A program made the position numbers and the translations under genes. 64,000 nt of DNA, taken from Rhodopirellula europaea 6C (GTDB lineage: Bacteria; Planctomycetota; Planctomycetia; Pirellulales; Pirellulaceae). This document shows positions 34,124 to 45,395 of the stretch, in pieces (positions within the stretch are counted from its first letter, which is position 1; each line of letters begins with the position of its first letter). Under the pieces are notes generated by a model that did not search any database, was not told where the DNA came from, and saw only the letters and a list, made by a program, of their open reading frames with translations. Where the stretch lies: the NCBI RefSeq assembly GCF_000338295.1, contig NZ_ANMO01000097.1:1-64000 (forward strand), written 5' to 3'.

Positions 34124-37100
34124 CTACTTTTGATTGCTGAGAATGTAGTTCAGCAGCTCGAAGACCTCGTCCTCCGTGTACTGATCGAGCAAAGCCTTTG
34201 GCATCATCGAGGTCGATGTCTTGACCATCTGCTCAATCTCATCCTGCTCAATCACGGTGGGCTCTTTCGCTTCCGCATTGGCCATCAACTTCACGACGTC
34301 GTCGGTTTCTTCGACCAACAAACCCGAGAACGTTTGCCCGTCGGCGGTCAGAACCAAGTGCATTGCGTACTTGTCGTCGATGCGGTCAGACGGATGCAGG
34401 ATCTCCTTCAACACCTCACGCGAATCGCCTTTCCATTTGCTGACGACTTCGTCGAGTGCCGGACCGATCTGGCCGCCTTTGCCGGCGACTTGGTGGCAGC
34501 TCGCACAGGTGGCCTGTTCGAAGATCTTCTGCCCGATTTCCGCGGTTCGACCACGCAAACCCTCAGTCAGCTTGTCGCCTGCGAAATCGTCGATTGTCCA
34601 GGCTTGCACAAACGAACGATTGTTTCCGATCGGATCAGCGGGCTCGAATGGATCGGCGTTGTAGGCATCGAGGTCTTCGACGACGACCATCACGCCGTAC
34701 ATGCGGTACCAGTGTTGAGGGAATGTGCAAACGTAGGGATACTCACCGGGTTCGGTGGGAGCCGTGAACGTCAACGCTTCCTTCTCGTTGGAGGCAACCA
34801 AGTCGGTGCTATGCAACACCAGTTCGGAGTCAGGGACGTATTGCTTGCCCTGGAATCCACCGCGAGGTCCGGCTTGCAAACCAAGTTCGGCCACCTTTTT
34901 CAGTTCACCAGGGACGGTGATGACCAAGTTGTGCGGCATGCCGTCGTGGTTTTCCAAGACAACTTGCACGGGGCGTCCCGCTTCGACAGCGAAATAGGGC
35001 ACGTCGTAACGCATTTCTTCATCGACCGTTTTGATACGGACCAAACGCACCGTGATCTCACGCAGACGATCGCGAAATTGTTTGGCGGTCTTGGTCGGCA
35101 ATTTGGCGATGGCTCGGTCGGCGACTTGCATCGCGTCGATGAACGAGTCGCTGGTGCGGTTTCTCGCCTTGGTTCGCTCGGCAAAATTGACGAGATAACG
35201 AGCCAATTTCAGCGACGTTTCAGGCTGGTAGGCTTTCTTCGGAATCGCGAGCAGCGTGGCAATCCCGTCTTCGCGAAAACCTTCGCAGGCAAGGTTGCCG
35301 ACTCGTTCAAACGTGTCGTTCCAGTCGCCCGGGACAACAGCCAGCGTTCGAATGGCGGCGGCAACAACTTCTTTTTTGTCGCTGTTGGACATCAGGTCGA
35401 CGACTCGTTCACGTTGCGATTCACGATCCAGTCGATCGGGAAGCATCGCGACGCCAGTCAACCAATTGACCTTCGCCGCATCGGATCGCTTTGCTAGTTC
35501 GAACGATGCGACGTCATCACCGGCAACAATCAATCCAGCCAACGCAATCGGAGCGATGGCGGCATCGCCTTTTCGAGCGGCTGCGGTGAATCGGTCCTGC
35601 AACGATTCCAAGTTGCCAGCGGGAAGCTTCAGCAACATATTCGACAACCCGCGAGCGGCTCGCAAGTTGACGTCTCGTTTGGATTTGTCCTTCCAGTCCA
35701 AGTTCTCGATGACGCCGAGCAAGACATCGCCGGGGTCGGAGTCTTGCAGGGCCACCAAGGCGTCCAGGGCGGCGCGTCGGTCTTGGTCGCCAACTTCGCC
35801 TCGAGCCAAAATCGCGGCATGCAGCGGTTCGTATTTTGGATCTTTGGAATCTCGCGGGACAGCCAACAACGCTGGCGTCGACAGACGTTCGATTTGGTAC
35901 GAAACGATCTCTGGTGAAAGGTCAAAGAAGACCGGCAACGCGGCGTTGTACGGAGCAATCTTGCTGCCGTGGCCGTTGAACGTCGCACCGGGATCGGTCA
36001 ACAGGTGAACTTGGTCAACCGCATATCCGACCTGAGGTTGAATGTGACCGGCGTGAGCGTGGGCCGTCTGACTTTTCGCGTTTTTATCCTCCGGCAGATA
36101 CGGAGCACGACTGGCGATGACCTGTTCGAAACGCTGCATCGTTTCTTCGAGAGCGTAGTCGAGGTAGTGATCCATCGGCATCTCTTTGATACGCAATGCC
36201 GCTCGGATCAAACGATCTTGATCGTCCAACGCCCAGGGTTCGCCGAACGCGTGCGAAATGCCACGCAGAGCTTCCATGCGAACTCGCGGATGTTCATCGG
36301 TCACAAGTTCTTCGTAGCGCTGAGTCGTGTATTCAATTCCGGCCCAATAGGACAGCACGCGGGTGGCGGCACTGCGGGCTCGATGATCGTCGCTGGCCAG
36401 TAAGTCCGTCAGTAATTCTTCATGTACCATGTTGTGAGCTTGATGAAGCCAAAGCAGTTCCAGCAAATCATGGTCGTCGCCCTTGCTTTCTCTAAGTCGT
36501 TGCAATTTGGCTTGTGCACTCCATAGAACATCGTCAGTTGGTCGAGCATGCAGTTCTCGACGGACACGGTAAGCGTGTCGTTGGTTCTTGCGACCAACAT
36601 CCGAGCACAGTTGATCGATCAGGTCAGGCGTGCTGGTCTCGGCGATCACGGGCAACTTCACCAGCGGACGTTCTTTGTGAGTCAAACGCCAGATGCGGCC
36701 GTGGCTATGGTCGCGGCTTGGATCACGCAAGTTGTGTTGCAGGTGACCGATCAACGCGTTGTGCCAATCGATGATGTAGAGCGAGCCGTCGGGAGCGATT
36801 TCGATGTCGACGGGACGGAAGTTTCCATCGCCACCACCGACCAACATCGGTTCCTCGGTGCCTTCGTAGCCAGAGTCCTTTTCCACGACTTCGTGTCGAA
36901 GCACGGCACGGTCACCGATCACGTTCGTCACCAGGAAATCGCCTTGGACATCATCGGGGAAGTGCTCGCTGCTCAGGAAGCGACACCCAGCCAGCGGTCG
37001 AATTCGTTTTGGATAGAACGTTTGGTAGTCGACCAATCCATCGTCGTATCCTTGCTCTCCGGCAACGCGGCGATGTTGGGAACCGCCCGGGTGCTTGATC

Positions 37101-38863
37101 GGGTAATCCAGTCTCGTGCTGATCCCGGTTGCCCAGTAACTCTTGCCAGGCGAAGCGTCACCGATGAAGTCTTGTCCCCATTCGTTGAAACCAAATCCCC
37201 AAGGGTTTGCGAACGCGAAGTTCACGTGAACGCCGAATTTCTTCGTGCGAGGATCGTAACGGAAAACACCACCCTCCAAGTTCCGAGTCAGCCCGTAGGG
37301 ACTTTCAATTTGCGTGAACTTGAACGTGCCTTCTTGGGCGTACAGGTGACCGCCGGGACCAAAGTCAAACGCGGCCAGCCCGTGGTGCGAATCGGCGGTG
37401 TCGAAGCCAACGATTGCCCGAGTTCGCTTGTCCGCGACATCGTCGCCATCGGTGTCTTCTAAAAACAAAATGTCGTGTTGCCCGCCAACGAAGACGCCAC
37501 CACGTCCGATTTCGAAACCAGTCGGTTGGTGTAATCCGCCGGCGAACGTCTTGCACTCGTCCGCGTCGCCGTCACCGTCGGTGTCTTCCAGGATCAACAG
37601 TTTGTCGTCCATCGGCGACTTCGGTTGCCAGTGCGGGTAGCTTGGCATGGTCGAGACCCACAGACGGCCTTTGGAATCAAAATCCAGAGCGACCGGGTTG
37701 GCAAGTTCAGGAAACTGTTGCTCGGAAGCAACCAGTTGAATCTCGTAGCCGTCGAGCAACGTGAACGTCTTGAGTTGCTCGTCGGTCGTCAGGTATTCCA
37801 GCGATCCAAGCTTCCCGCGTTTCGCATTCGGATCATCGGGTCCACCCACGTTGGTTTTGGGGATGATGAACGGCAGCGTGTTGGAATCATCGATCGGTTC
37901 GCTGATGTTCTCGCCACCGGCGATCGCCCAAACTCGAGCGTCTCGGTTGGCGGTCATTTGATCGAGAATCTCGAGTTCGCGGTTCATGACCGAACGGTTG
38001 TTGTAAGTTCCGTCGCTGCCCGCGCTGCCTCGTTTGCCATAGATCGAATAACCGTTGACCGCGCGGTAGCGATTGAACCAATGAAAGTTCTTGTCCGCGA
38101 CAGCGGCCAGCAGCGTCGGGTTGGTTTGTTCGGGCACGTCGACTTCACCCAGCAGTCCACGAACCATGATCGGGGCGAGAGCGGTGTAACCATCCGAGTT
38201 CAGGTGCCCGCCGTCCAGCGTCAGTTGCTGATCACTCTTTTCGAAAAGCTCCTTTGTCGGAGTGAACAGATTGACGAACGAAACACCGTGCTTTTCGGCA
38301 ACAGCTCGCATCGTCCTCGCGATTTTGCTCAACGCCGCGTTTCGAGGTGCGGCTTCGGGAAGGTTCGGATCCTCGGTCGCTTCAAACGCAATGGGTGAGA
38401 TCAACGCGATGCGTGGGTTGCTCTCTCCGTTGTAGACCTGCGACTGAGTGTGCGAGATCAGCTCATCCAGTTCGTTGGTGAAGTCACGAAGGACCTTTTT
38501 GTGATCCAATCCTTCGCGGAGTCGAAACGATTCGTTGTAGCCGAAGAACATGAGCACAACGTCCGCGCCGCTGTGCGTGAGGTGTTCGTCGGGCGATCCA
38601 AAGTCGAGGCTTCGCAGGCGGATCTTAGGTTCATCACCCGGGGCACACAGGTTTCGGATGGTCAGATCCAAATCAGGTCGCACGGCATGCAAGAGAGTTT
38701 CAAACTGATTCTCATGCTGCATCCGTTCGCCTAGCGCGTTGCCGATCAGACAAACGTGGTCGCCTGGTCGAAGTTCCAACGCGGGCAGTTGGGCCTGGAC
38801 GATTGCGGGAGAGAAAACAAACACCAGCGCCGCGGAGGCGAAGAGATGGCGAAGTACTGTCAT
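34124..38863 (-). CDS. Giant PVC-type membrane-bound dehydrogenase with SGNH-like, cupredoxin and cytochrome c domains
   Basis: This exported protein of 1579 residues probably works in periplasmic oxidation. ATG 38863 opens a signal peptide (LRHLFASAALVFVFSPAIVQ). Residues ~25-240 are SGNH-hydrolase-like (ADVVLMFFGYNESF, LDGGHLNSDGY), but the usual GDS nucleophile is replaced by IGN. Residues ~370-770 form a PVC-type dehydrogenase propeller (GYEIQLVASEQQFPELANPV, DGDGDADECKTFAGG, DGSLYIIDWHNALIGHLQHN). A long helical HEAT-like stretch follows. Then comes a cupredoxin with possible copper ligands in MPHNLVI and YVCTFPQHWYRMYG. The C-terminal cytochrome c has CASCH and a distal methionine near SMMP. 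Copper then heme suggests electron transfer away from the propeller. The natural substrate is unknown. Confidence 0.9.
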   Translation of the reverse strand: MTVLRHLFASAALVFVFSPAIVQAQLPALELRPGDHVCLIGNALGERMQHENQFETLLHAVRPDLDLTIRNLCAPGDEPKIRLRSLDFGSPDEHLTHSGADVVLMFFGYNESFRLREGLDHKKVLRDFTNELDELISHTQSQVYNGESNPRIALISPIAFEATEDPNLPEAAPRNAALSKIARTMRAVAEKHGVSFVNLFTPTKELFEKSDQQLTLDGGHLNSDGYTALAPIMVRGLLGEVDVPEQTNPTLLAAVADKNFHWFNRYRAVNGYSIYGKRGSAGSDGTYNNRSVMNRELEILDQMTANRDARVWAIAGGENISEPIDDSNTLPFIIPKTNVGGPDDPNAKRGKLGSLEYLTTDEQLKTFTLLDGYEIQLVASEQQFPELANPVALDFDSKGRLWVSTMPSYPHWQPKSPMDDKLLILEDTDGDGDADECKTFAGGLHQPTGFEIGRGGVFVGGQHDILFLEDTDGDDVADKRTRAIVGFDTADSHHGLAAFDFGPGGHLYAQEGTFKFTQIESPYGLTRNLEGGVFRYDPRTKKFGVHVNFAFANPWGFGFNEWGQDFIGDASPGKSYWATGISTRLDYPIKHPGGSQHRRVAGEQGYDDGLVDYQTFYPKRIRPLAGCRFLSSEHFPDDVQGDFLVTNVIGDRAVLRHEVVEKDSGYEGTEEPMLVGGGDGNFRPVDIEIAPDGSLYIIDWHNALIGHLQHNLRDPSRDHSHGRIWRLTHKERPLVKLPVIAETSTPDLIDQLCSDVGRKNQRHAYRVRRELHARPTDDVLWSAQAKLQRLRESKGDDHDLLELLWLHQAHNMVHEELLTDLLASDDHRARSAATRVLSYWAGIEYTTQRYEELVTDEHPRVRMEALRGISHAFGEPWALDDQDRLIRAALRIKEMPMDHYLDYALEETMQRFEQVIASRAPYLPEDKNAKSQTAHAHAGHIQPQVGYAVDQVHLLTDPGATFNGHGSKIAPYNAALPVFFDLSPEIVSYQIERLSTPALLAVPRDSKDPKYEPLHAAILARGEVGDQDRRAALDALVALQDSDPGDVLLGVIENLDWKDKSKRDVNLRAARGLSNMLLKLPAGNLESLQDRFTAAARKGDAAIAPIALAGLIVAGDDVASFELAKRSDAAKVNWLTGVAMLPDRLDRESQRERVVDLMSNSDKKEVVAAAIRTLAVVPGDWNDTFERVGNLACEGFREDGIATLLAIPKKAYQPETSLKLARYLVNFAERTKARNRTSDSFIDAMQVADRAIAKLPTKTAKQFRDRLREITVRLVRIKTVDEEMRYDVPYFAVEAGRPVQVVLENHDGMPHNLVITVPGELKKVAELGLQAGPRGGFQGKQYVPDSELVLHSTDLVASNEKEALTFTAPTEPGEYPYVCTFPQHWYRMYGVMVVVEDLDAYNADPFEPADPIGNNRSFVQAWTIDDFAGDKLTEGLRGRTAEIGQKIFEQATCASCHQVAGKGGQIGPALDEVVSKWKGDSREVLKEILHPSDRIDDKYAMHLVLTADGQTFSGLLVEETDDVVKLMANAEAKEPTVIEQDEIEQMVKTSTSMMPKALLDQYTEDEVFELLNYILSNQK

Positions 38864-39156
38864 CGGTTGGGGATTCACAAGACAGGAGGTGGGATGATGG
38901 CAAGGCATGCGCGGTCGCCAGATGGCGAGCCAGCACGCAATTTACAACAGCCGCCTGAGCGACGTGTTTATCAATCAAGATTGTTACACGACTTCGATGA
39001 ATTCGTGTTGCGTGTCCCGAAGGATTGCTGGGCGATTTTGAGGATTTGACGCCGCGTTTTCAACGATCACCTCCGGATATCCGAAGGTGGCGGAATTCGT
39101 TCGCGAAGAGGAGTGAATTGCGTCGTGGTGAGGTGGTCAACGACGCGGTCGCGAGC

Positions 39157-41085
39157 TCACGGTCGATCTAGGCGATCAAGGTGTTGTTGGATCAAACCTT
39201 TCGGATCCGGATTGAACGGCAGTCGAAACAGTTTGGATCCCATTGGATATGGATTGCCCGCCAACGCATTGACGTGCCGCACCATGTTGAAAATCTGCAA
39301 GGCTTCTGTCGGTGACTGACTGAGTTCCAATGTTCTCTGAAAAGTCGGTCGAGGATCTGCAACTTGCAGGATCGCGGCGAGCTGGGCGGCTCGTGCCGCA
39401 ACCAGTGGCTCTGTATCAAGCGTTCGGCGATGCAGCAATTTGATGAACGTTTCGTCCGCTGCCATGTCGTGATTGGCCGATCGATTCCATGCCGCGATCG
39501 AACTCGCCGCAACCAAGGCCCAGTATCGCTCCAGCTTGTCTCCGCTGTTGATTGCCGACAGCAGAGCCTTGTTGGCTTGATCCCATGGCATGACCGCGAT
39601 GTTGGCGGTGTCGATGTAGTTTGCGATCTCGTTCGACAGACGCTTGCCATTTTCGACCGGGGCGTCAATGACTTTTAGCATGCCGGCTTCGGTCAAGAAG
39701 CCGAGGTCATTGGTTTGCTTCAGATGCGCGTTCAACTTCGCACGCAATTCCGTCAGTCGATCGCCGTGGGCAGGATCACTCGCCAAGTTATTCACTTCAT
39801 GCGGGTCGTCCGCCAAGTTGAACAGCAACTCGGGTGGACGCGGTTTGAAGAACTGACTTTGGACGTTGTTGAGTTTGCCGGTGTGATACCGATCTCGCCA
39901 TTGTTGGTAGGCCAGCATCTTGTAGCGGTAGTCGGCCCACATCGCGTCTGGATGAAACGATTCAAAGGAGCGAATCAGCTTCCAATCGCCAACCCGAATC
40001 GAGCGAACGAGATCGTACTTTTCGTCCATCCGGTCGGCGTAACCAAACGTGGTGTCTCGCGTGTCGACTTTGGCGGAATCGATTCTCGGTCCGAGAAAAG
40101 CTTTGCCATCGATTGGGTCGGCTTTGTCCAATCGAACACCCGCCAAATTCAGCACGGTGGGGGCAAAGTCGATGAACGACACGAAGCCTTTGGTCCGAGA
40201 TCCCAACTCTCGATCGACCAGGTTGCGGTAGTTGTTTGGAACACGAACGACCAGCGGAACATGCAGCCCTGATTCATAGATGTAGCCTTTCCCGCGAGGC
40301 AGCACGCCACCGTGGTCACCGAAGTAAAACACAAACGTGTTTTCTAGTTCGCCGGCCTCTTCCAGCTGAGCGATCACGCTGGCGACTTTCTCGTCGATGA
40401 TGCTCATCCGATCGCGATAGAATGCGGCCGTGTGCCGGAAGACTTGTGTGTCGGGAAAGTAGGGTGGCAGCGATACGGTTTTCTGATCGAAGTCAGTTGG
40501 CTTTTGCAATGCGTCGACGCCGAAGTGCAATCGGCCTTCGTGTGAATCAGCAAACGTGACGACGTGGAAGAAAGGTGTGTCTTCGGACGGTCGGTTTTTC
40601 CAAGACGCTTTTCGCGAGGAGTCATCCCACGGCTCCATCCGCTTTTTCGCGTTGTAGTCTTCTTTGGAGTTGTTGGTCGTGTAGTAACCAGACTGTCGAA
40701 GCCAGGCCGGGAACATTTCGACTCCTTCGGGCAACGTGGCCAATTCGGTGCGTCGATGAAATTGAGTTCCAATCCGAGGACCGTAGCACCCGGTGATCAA
40801 AGTGGTTCGCGCGGTGGAGCAAACCGGCGCGTTGCTGAACGCTCGATCGAACGTTATCCCGTGAGCGGCCATGGCTTCGATAGCGGGAGTCTCGACGCCG
40901 GTTTCGTCGAAGTGTTTCAAGTAGTGCTTGGAATTGTCTTCCGACATGATCCAAACGATGTTTGGACGAGAGGCCGAATGAATGTTCGTTGACTCTGGTT
41001 GTGCGAGAGCGACCGCGGGAGCAACGAATAGAATCGCCATCGAACAAGTGACGGCGTGGAACGTCGACTGAAACATCTTGGGCAA
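39157..41085 (-). CDS. Exported sulfatase (alkaline-phosphatase superfamily)
   Basis: It probably removes sulfate esters from polysaccharides outside the cell. The 642-residue protein has a signal peptide (CSMAILFVAPAVALAQP). The metal-binding start is RPNIVWIMSEDNSKHYLKHF. The maturation site is C89-S-T-A-R, which would be converted to formylglycine. The usual motif is C-x-P/A-x-R, so threonine replaces proline. Other family blocks are GCYGPRIGTQFHRRTELATL, FYFGDHGGVLPRGKGYIYES and LFNLADDPHEVNNLASDPAH. The C-terminal ~150 residues are helical and unlike a standard sulfatase tail. Planctomycetes of this group carry many sulfatases for algal glycans. Confidence 0.93.
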   Translation of the reverse strand: MPKMFQSTFHAVTCSMAILFVAPAVALAQPESTNIHSASRPNIVWIMSEDNSKHYLKHFDETGVETPAIEAMAAHGITFDRAFSNAPVCSTARTTLITGCYGPRIGTQFHRRTELATLPEGVEMFPAWLRQSGYYTTNNSKEDYNAKKRMEPWDDSSRKASWKNRPSEDTPFFHVVTFADSHEGRLHFGVDALQKPTDFDQKTVSLPPYFPDTQVFRHTAAFYRDRMSIIDEKVASVIAQLEEAGELENTFVFYFGDHGGVLPRGKGYIYESGLHVPLVVRVPNNYRNLVDRELGSRTKGFVSFIDFAPTVLNLAGVRLDKADPIDGKAFLGPRIDSAKVDTRDTTFGYADRMDEKYDLVRSIRVGDWKLIRSFESFHPDAMWADYRYKMLAYQQWRDRYHTGKLNNVQSQFFKPRPPELLFNLADDPHEVNNLASDPAHGDRLTELRAKLNAHLKQTNDLGFLTEAGMLKVIDAPVENGKRLSNEIANYIDTANIAVMPWDQANKALLSAINSGDKLERYWALVAASSIAAWNRSANHDMAADETFIKLLHRRTLDTEPLVAARAAQLAAILQVADPRPTFQRTLELSQSPTEALQIFNMVRHVNALAGNPYPMGSKLFRLPFNPDPKGLIQQHLDRLDRP

Positions 41086-41451
41086 GACCTTTGGGTTCGA
41101 AGGCGGGGCCGGTCAGGATGGTGGGCGTCGATATGATGCAATCGCGAACGAGTGAGACGTTCATCGATGCGACCGGATGCCCCCCAATGTATCAGCTCGC
41201 GTTCACCAATCCGTGGAATCGCGTTCGTTCAATCCCGAAATGCTTTGCCCGGCATCGAACAACTCGTCGCACCGGAATGATCTGGCGTATGAGCCGAATC
41301 GGTGCGACTGATGCAGTTTCTCATTGGCGGATTCGAATCTTCCGGGTGTTGTTTGCAATCGCGGGTGCTACCCAGTTTCGCGAAATGAAACAGAATGGGC
41401 CGCCCAGTGACCGGCACATCAGTTTCCGCTTTCGATCCATCCGAGCTCCGA
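41086..41451. other. Intergenic region, nothing recognised
   Basis: This 366-base gap lies between the sulfatase (minus) and tatD (plus). No gene, RNA or repeat is recognised. It must hold the two divergent promoters. An open frame leading into tatD extends back to 41395, but the conserved TatD start is at 41452. Confidence 0.5.
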
Positions 41452-42228
41452 ATGAATCCTCTTTTTGACACCCACGCTCATTTGAACTCCAAGGACTTCA
41501 ACGACAACGTTGCCGAAGTGGTTGAGCGAGCTCGCCAGGCAGGCGTGGTCGGCATCGGTGTCATCGGGATTGATCTGGCGACCAGTCGCCGAGCGGTTGA
41601 GCTGGCAGCGGAGTTCCCGGACATGATCCATGCCGTCGTTGGGATTCAGCCCAATTCAGTCGCTGAATCTTCCGAAGGTGATTTCACGGAAATTGAAAAG
41701 TTGGCTTCGGCCCCAGGAGTTCGCGGGATAGGTGAGACCGGCCTGGATTGCTACTGGGATGACACACCGATCGAGCAGCAACAGGCTGCGTTTGATCAGC
41801 ACATTGAGTTGGCATGTCGATCGAACCTGCCAATGGTCATTCACATGCGAGAAAGCGGCGAGCTGATCGCGGAACAACTCGGCCGGCAATCGCAACTTCC
41901 GGCGGCGGTAATGCATTCGTTCACCGGTGATTGGGAATTGGCCGAGCGTTGCTTGGACATGGGGCTGATGATCAGTTTCGCTGGGATGGTCACTTTCAAG
42001 AAGAGCGACGATCTCCGGGAGGTGGCTAAGCGGGTTCCCGAGGACCAATTGCTGATCGAAACCGATTCGCCGTATTTGTCGCCCGAACCGCTGCGGGGAA
42101 AACGGCCGAACGAGCCCGCCCGGGTGCAACACATCCTGCGATGTTTGGCTGACGTGCGGAATGTGCCAACCTCGAGGCTGGCTGAAGCGACGACTGCCAA
42201 CGCGAGGCGATTTTTTCAGCTTTCGTGA
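41452..42228 (+). CDS. tatD: TatD-family metal-dependent deoxyribonuclease
   Basis: This is a TIM-barrel metal hydrolase with 3'-5' exonuclease or DNase activity in DNA repair or turnover. ATG 41452 gives MNPLFDTHAHLN, the canonical metal-binding opening. IGETGLDCYW, VIHMRES, MHSFTGDW and the C-terminal ETDSPYLSPEPLRGKRPNEP are all present. The length of 258 residues is normal. The gene stands alone, with an unrelated regulator downstream. Confidence 0.95.
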   Translation: MNPLFDTHAHLNSKDFNDNVAEVVERARQAGVVGIGVIGIDLATSRRAVELAAEFPDMIHAVVGIQPNSVAESSEGDFTEIEKLASAPGVRGIGETGLDCYWDDTPIEQQQAAFDQHIELACRSNLPMVIHMRESGELIAEQLGRQSQLPAAVMHSFTGDWELAERCLDMGLMISFAGMVTFKKSDDLREVAKRVPEDQLLIETDSPYLSPEPLRGKRPNEPARVQHILRCLADVRNVPTSRLAEATTANARRFFQLS

Positions 42229-42458
42229 ATCCAGCGGGCAGGGTTCGATAAGATTAGGGTTCGGTACGATGCCAGGAAGCGGCCGCTAGGATCTGATTGG
42301 GTGTGCCGAATCGATTGATTCTGGATTCCCGAATGAGATCTTCATCAAACCTTCAACGAAACGGCGGTTTGTGGGTGGTGCCAAACTTCACATCTTCCAC
42401 GAAACTACACGCGAATCGGAAGATATGAATCTCCTCTCAAAACGCAGCATGCGGACGA

Positions 42459-43148
42459 ATGTCAAAAACCAAAGTTCTCATCGTTGAAGATTACCGGCCG
42501 TTGGTAGAAACGCTGGAGTACCAGCTGAAACGAGCTGGCTACGAGGTCTATCGAGCTGCCGATGGACGGGAGGCTCTCAACCAAGCGAAGCTGTATTTGC
42601 CCGACGTGGTGGTTTTGGACGTCGACCTGCCAGTCCTGAGCGGTGTGGAGGTCTGCAAGCAACTGCGATCTGATGCGACGACGAAAGACACGTTGATTCT
42701 GATGCTCAGTGCGTTGGGCGAAGAGTCCGACCAGGTCGTCGGATTTGCCGTCGGAGCCGACGATTACGTCGTCAAACCGGTCGAGAGCTACAAAGTGCTG
42801 CTCCAGCGAATCAAAGCGTTGCTGCGTCGTCGCGAACCCAGCATGGACGACGCCGACGCAATTTCGCGATGCGGCGTGACGGTCGATCGCCGGCGTTTCG
42901 TCGCGACGATCGAGGGTGAGGCGGTCAAGCTGACCAAGAGCGAGTTCCGATTGCTCGACACTTTAATTCGCCAGCCCGGACGAGCCTTCGACCGCAGCGA
43001 ACTGGTCGATGCCGCCCTGGGCGAAGACACCATGGTGCTGGAGCGAACCATCGACGTCCACGTGCGAGCCCTCCGTAAAAAAATGAACGAACACGCCGAT
43101 CTGGTGGAAACGGTTCGCGGGATTGGCTACCGGTTTCGGGAGGAGTAG
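42459..43148 (+). CDS. OmpR-family response regulator
   Basis: This is a DNA-binding two-component regulator of 229 residues. The receiver has LIVEDYRPLVETLEYQ, the phospho-acceptor aspartate in PDVVVLDVDLP near residue 54, and the lysine in VGADDYVVKPVE. The C-terminal winged helix is recognised by LTKSEFRLLDTLIRQPGRAF and TIDVHVRALRKKM. No histidine kinase is next to it, so it is an orphan in this window. A 230-base gap precedes it. Target genes are unknown. Confidence 0.93.
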   Translation: MSKTKVLIVEDYRPLVETLEYQLKRAGYEVYRAADGREALNQAKLYLPDVVVLDVDLPVLSGVEVCKQLRSDATTKDTLILMLSALGEESDQVVGFAVGADDYVVKPVESYKVLLQRIKALLRRREPSMDDADAISRCGVTVDRRRFVATIEGEAVKLTKSEFRLLDTLIRQPGRAFDRSELVDAALGEDTMVLERTIDVHVRALRKKMNEHADLVETVRGIGYRFREE

Positions 43149-43234
43149 GGCTTTCGACCTTTCGGGGCGGTGGAGGATCTTCGCGAAGCTGGTGAAGGTT
43201 TGCGGCGCGCGACCCTCGGTGGGGGGGCACCAAG

Positions 43235-44200
43235 CTACGGTTGAGGCGTCTGGGCTTCTAACAAATAGCCACCTGCGATCCGCAGTTTGTTGGCGGCGCT
43301 TTCTTCGATTGTTGTGGATCCGTCGAGTGAGAGACGGTGGATGTGGTTGATTTGCCAGCCGCTGCTTTTTAGATCCGCGATGATTTCTCGGCGTGAGTAG
43401 CGGTGCAGGAACATGTCGGGGAGGCCTCGGTAGGCGTAGGTTGCGTCGCCGAATTCGTGCTCGCGGCTGACGATCGATTTCAACAAGCTTTTGGCGAGCA
43501 GCCGTTTTCCGCCGGATTGGGCCAGCGATGCGTATCGGTTGTGCACGTGCAGGAGTAGTTTGCCTCCTGGTCGGACAATTCGTGAAGTATGCCGCAGGAC
43601 GGCCCGGCGATTCTTTCTGCCTTGAATCATGCCCAAGGTGCTGAACAAGCAAACCGCACCCGCCGCTGAGTTGTCGGCCAAGCAATCGAGCTGGACCAAG
43701 TTGGCTCGCAAAGGAACGATCGATCCTGTTCCCAGAGAGGTCGATTCCACCTGGGATCGTTTCGAGCGCTCGACTACGTGATTGAGCATGGATTGCGACA
43801 AGTCGATCGCGAGCACGTTGCGGCCCAGTCGTGATAACTCGGTGGCGGTTCGGCCGGTTCCGCAGCCCAAATCGAGCACCCAATTGTCTCGATCAGAAAA
43901 AACTTTTTGGCCGGTCCGCCTAGCTTTCCCCTCGGTAGATTCCGCTGAATTCTGACCGAAATCGATAGATTCAAACACTTGGCGCAGGATCGTCTGGTCC
44001 AATGCACAGAGCGGCGTCTCCGCCACAAAAGCATCGTAGTGGTTGGCGATGGACCCTTGTTGGACGTATCGCCATGTTCCCGGTGCGACCCCCGCTGGGC
44101 GACGCCATTGGGATTGTTCGATTCGGGCGGATGATTCCCGTCGATCGTGATGTGAGGACTCGGCAGGTGAAGCAATTTTTTCGGGCCGAGGATCGGTCAT
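43235..44200 (-). CDS. SAM-dependent class I methyltransferase
   Basis: It transfers methyl groups from S-adenosylmethionine; the acceptor is unknown. The 321-residue protein has the motif I stretch WVLDLGCGTGRTATELSRLG, then VLAIDLSQSMLNHVVERSKR, a motif-IV-like GAVCLFSTLGMIQG and VRPGGKLLLHVHNRYASLAQ. A basic, histidine-rich N-terminal extension of about 40 residues precedes the domain. ATG 44200 is preferred to an upstream in-frame TTG. The C-terminal region after residue 250 (DMFLHRYSRREIIADLKSSG) is typical of UbiE/COQ5-like family members. It is divergent from gapA. Confidence 0.88.
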   Translation of the reverse strand: MTDPRPEKIASPAESSHHDRRESSARIEQSQWRRPAGVAPGTWRYVQQGSIANHYDAFVAETPLCALDQTILRQVFESIDFGQNSAESTEGKARRTGQKVFSDRDNWVLDLGCGTGRTATELSRLGRNVLAIDLSQSMLNHVVERSKRSQVESTSLGTGSIVPLRANLVQLDCLADNSAAGAVCLFSTLGMIQGRKNRRAVLRHTSRIVRPGGKLLLHVHNRYASLAQSGGKRLLAKSLLKSIVSREHEFGDATYAYRGLPDMFLHRYSRREIIADLKSSGWQINHIHRLSLDGSTTIEESAANKLRIAGGYLLEAQTPQP

Positions 44201-44291
44201 CGTGGGTGGTTCGAGGTCAGTGGAATGGTTCGGGGGCTGTTTCAAAATGGACTCGCGATCTTATAATCCGCGCCCACAGCGGACTGGGTGA

Positions 44292-45377
<1,086 letters not shown>

Positions 45378-45395
45378 GATCGCCTTGGGCGATTG

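Noticed and set aside
34061-35497. Open frame of 478 codons opposite the end of the giant dehydrogenase
   Set aside because: It spans the repeat region and the cytochrome/cupredoxin part of the real gene. No domain is seen.
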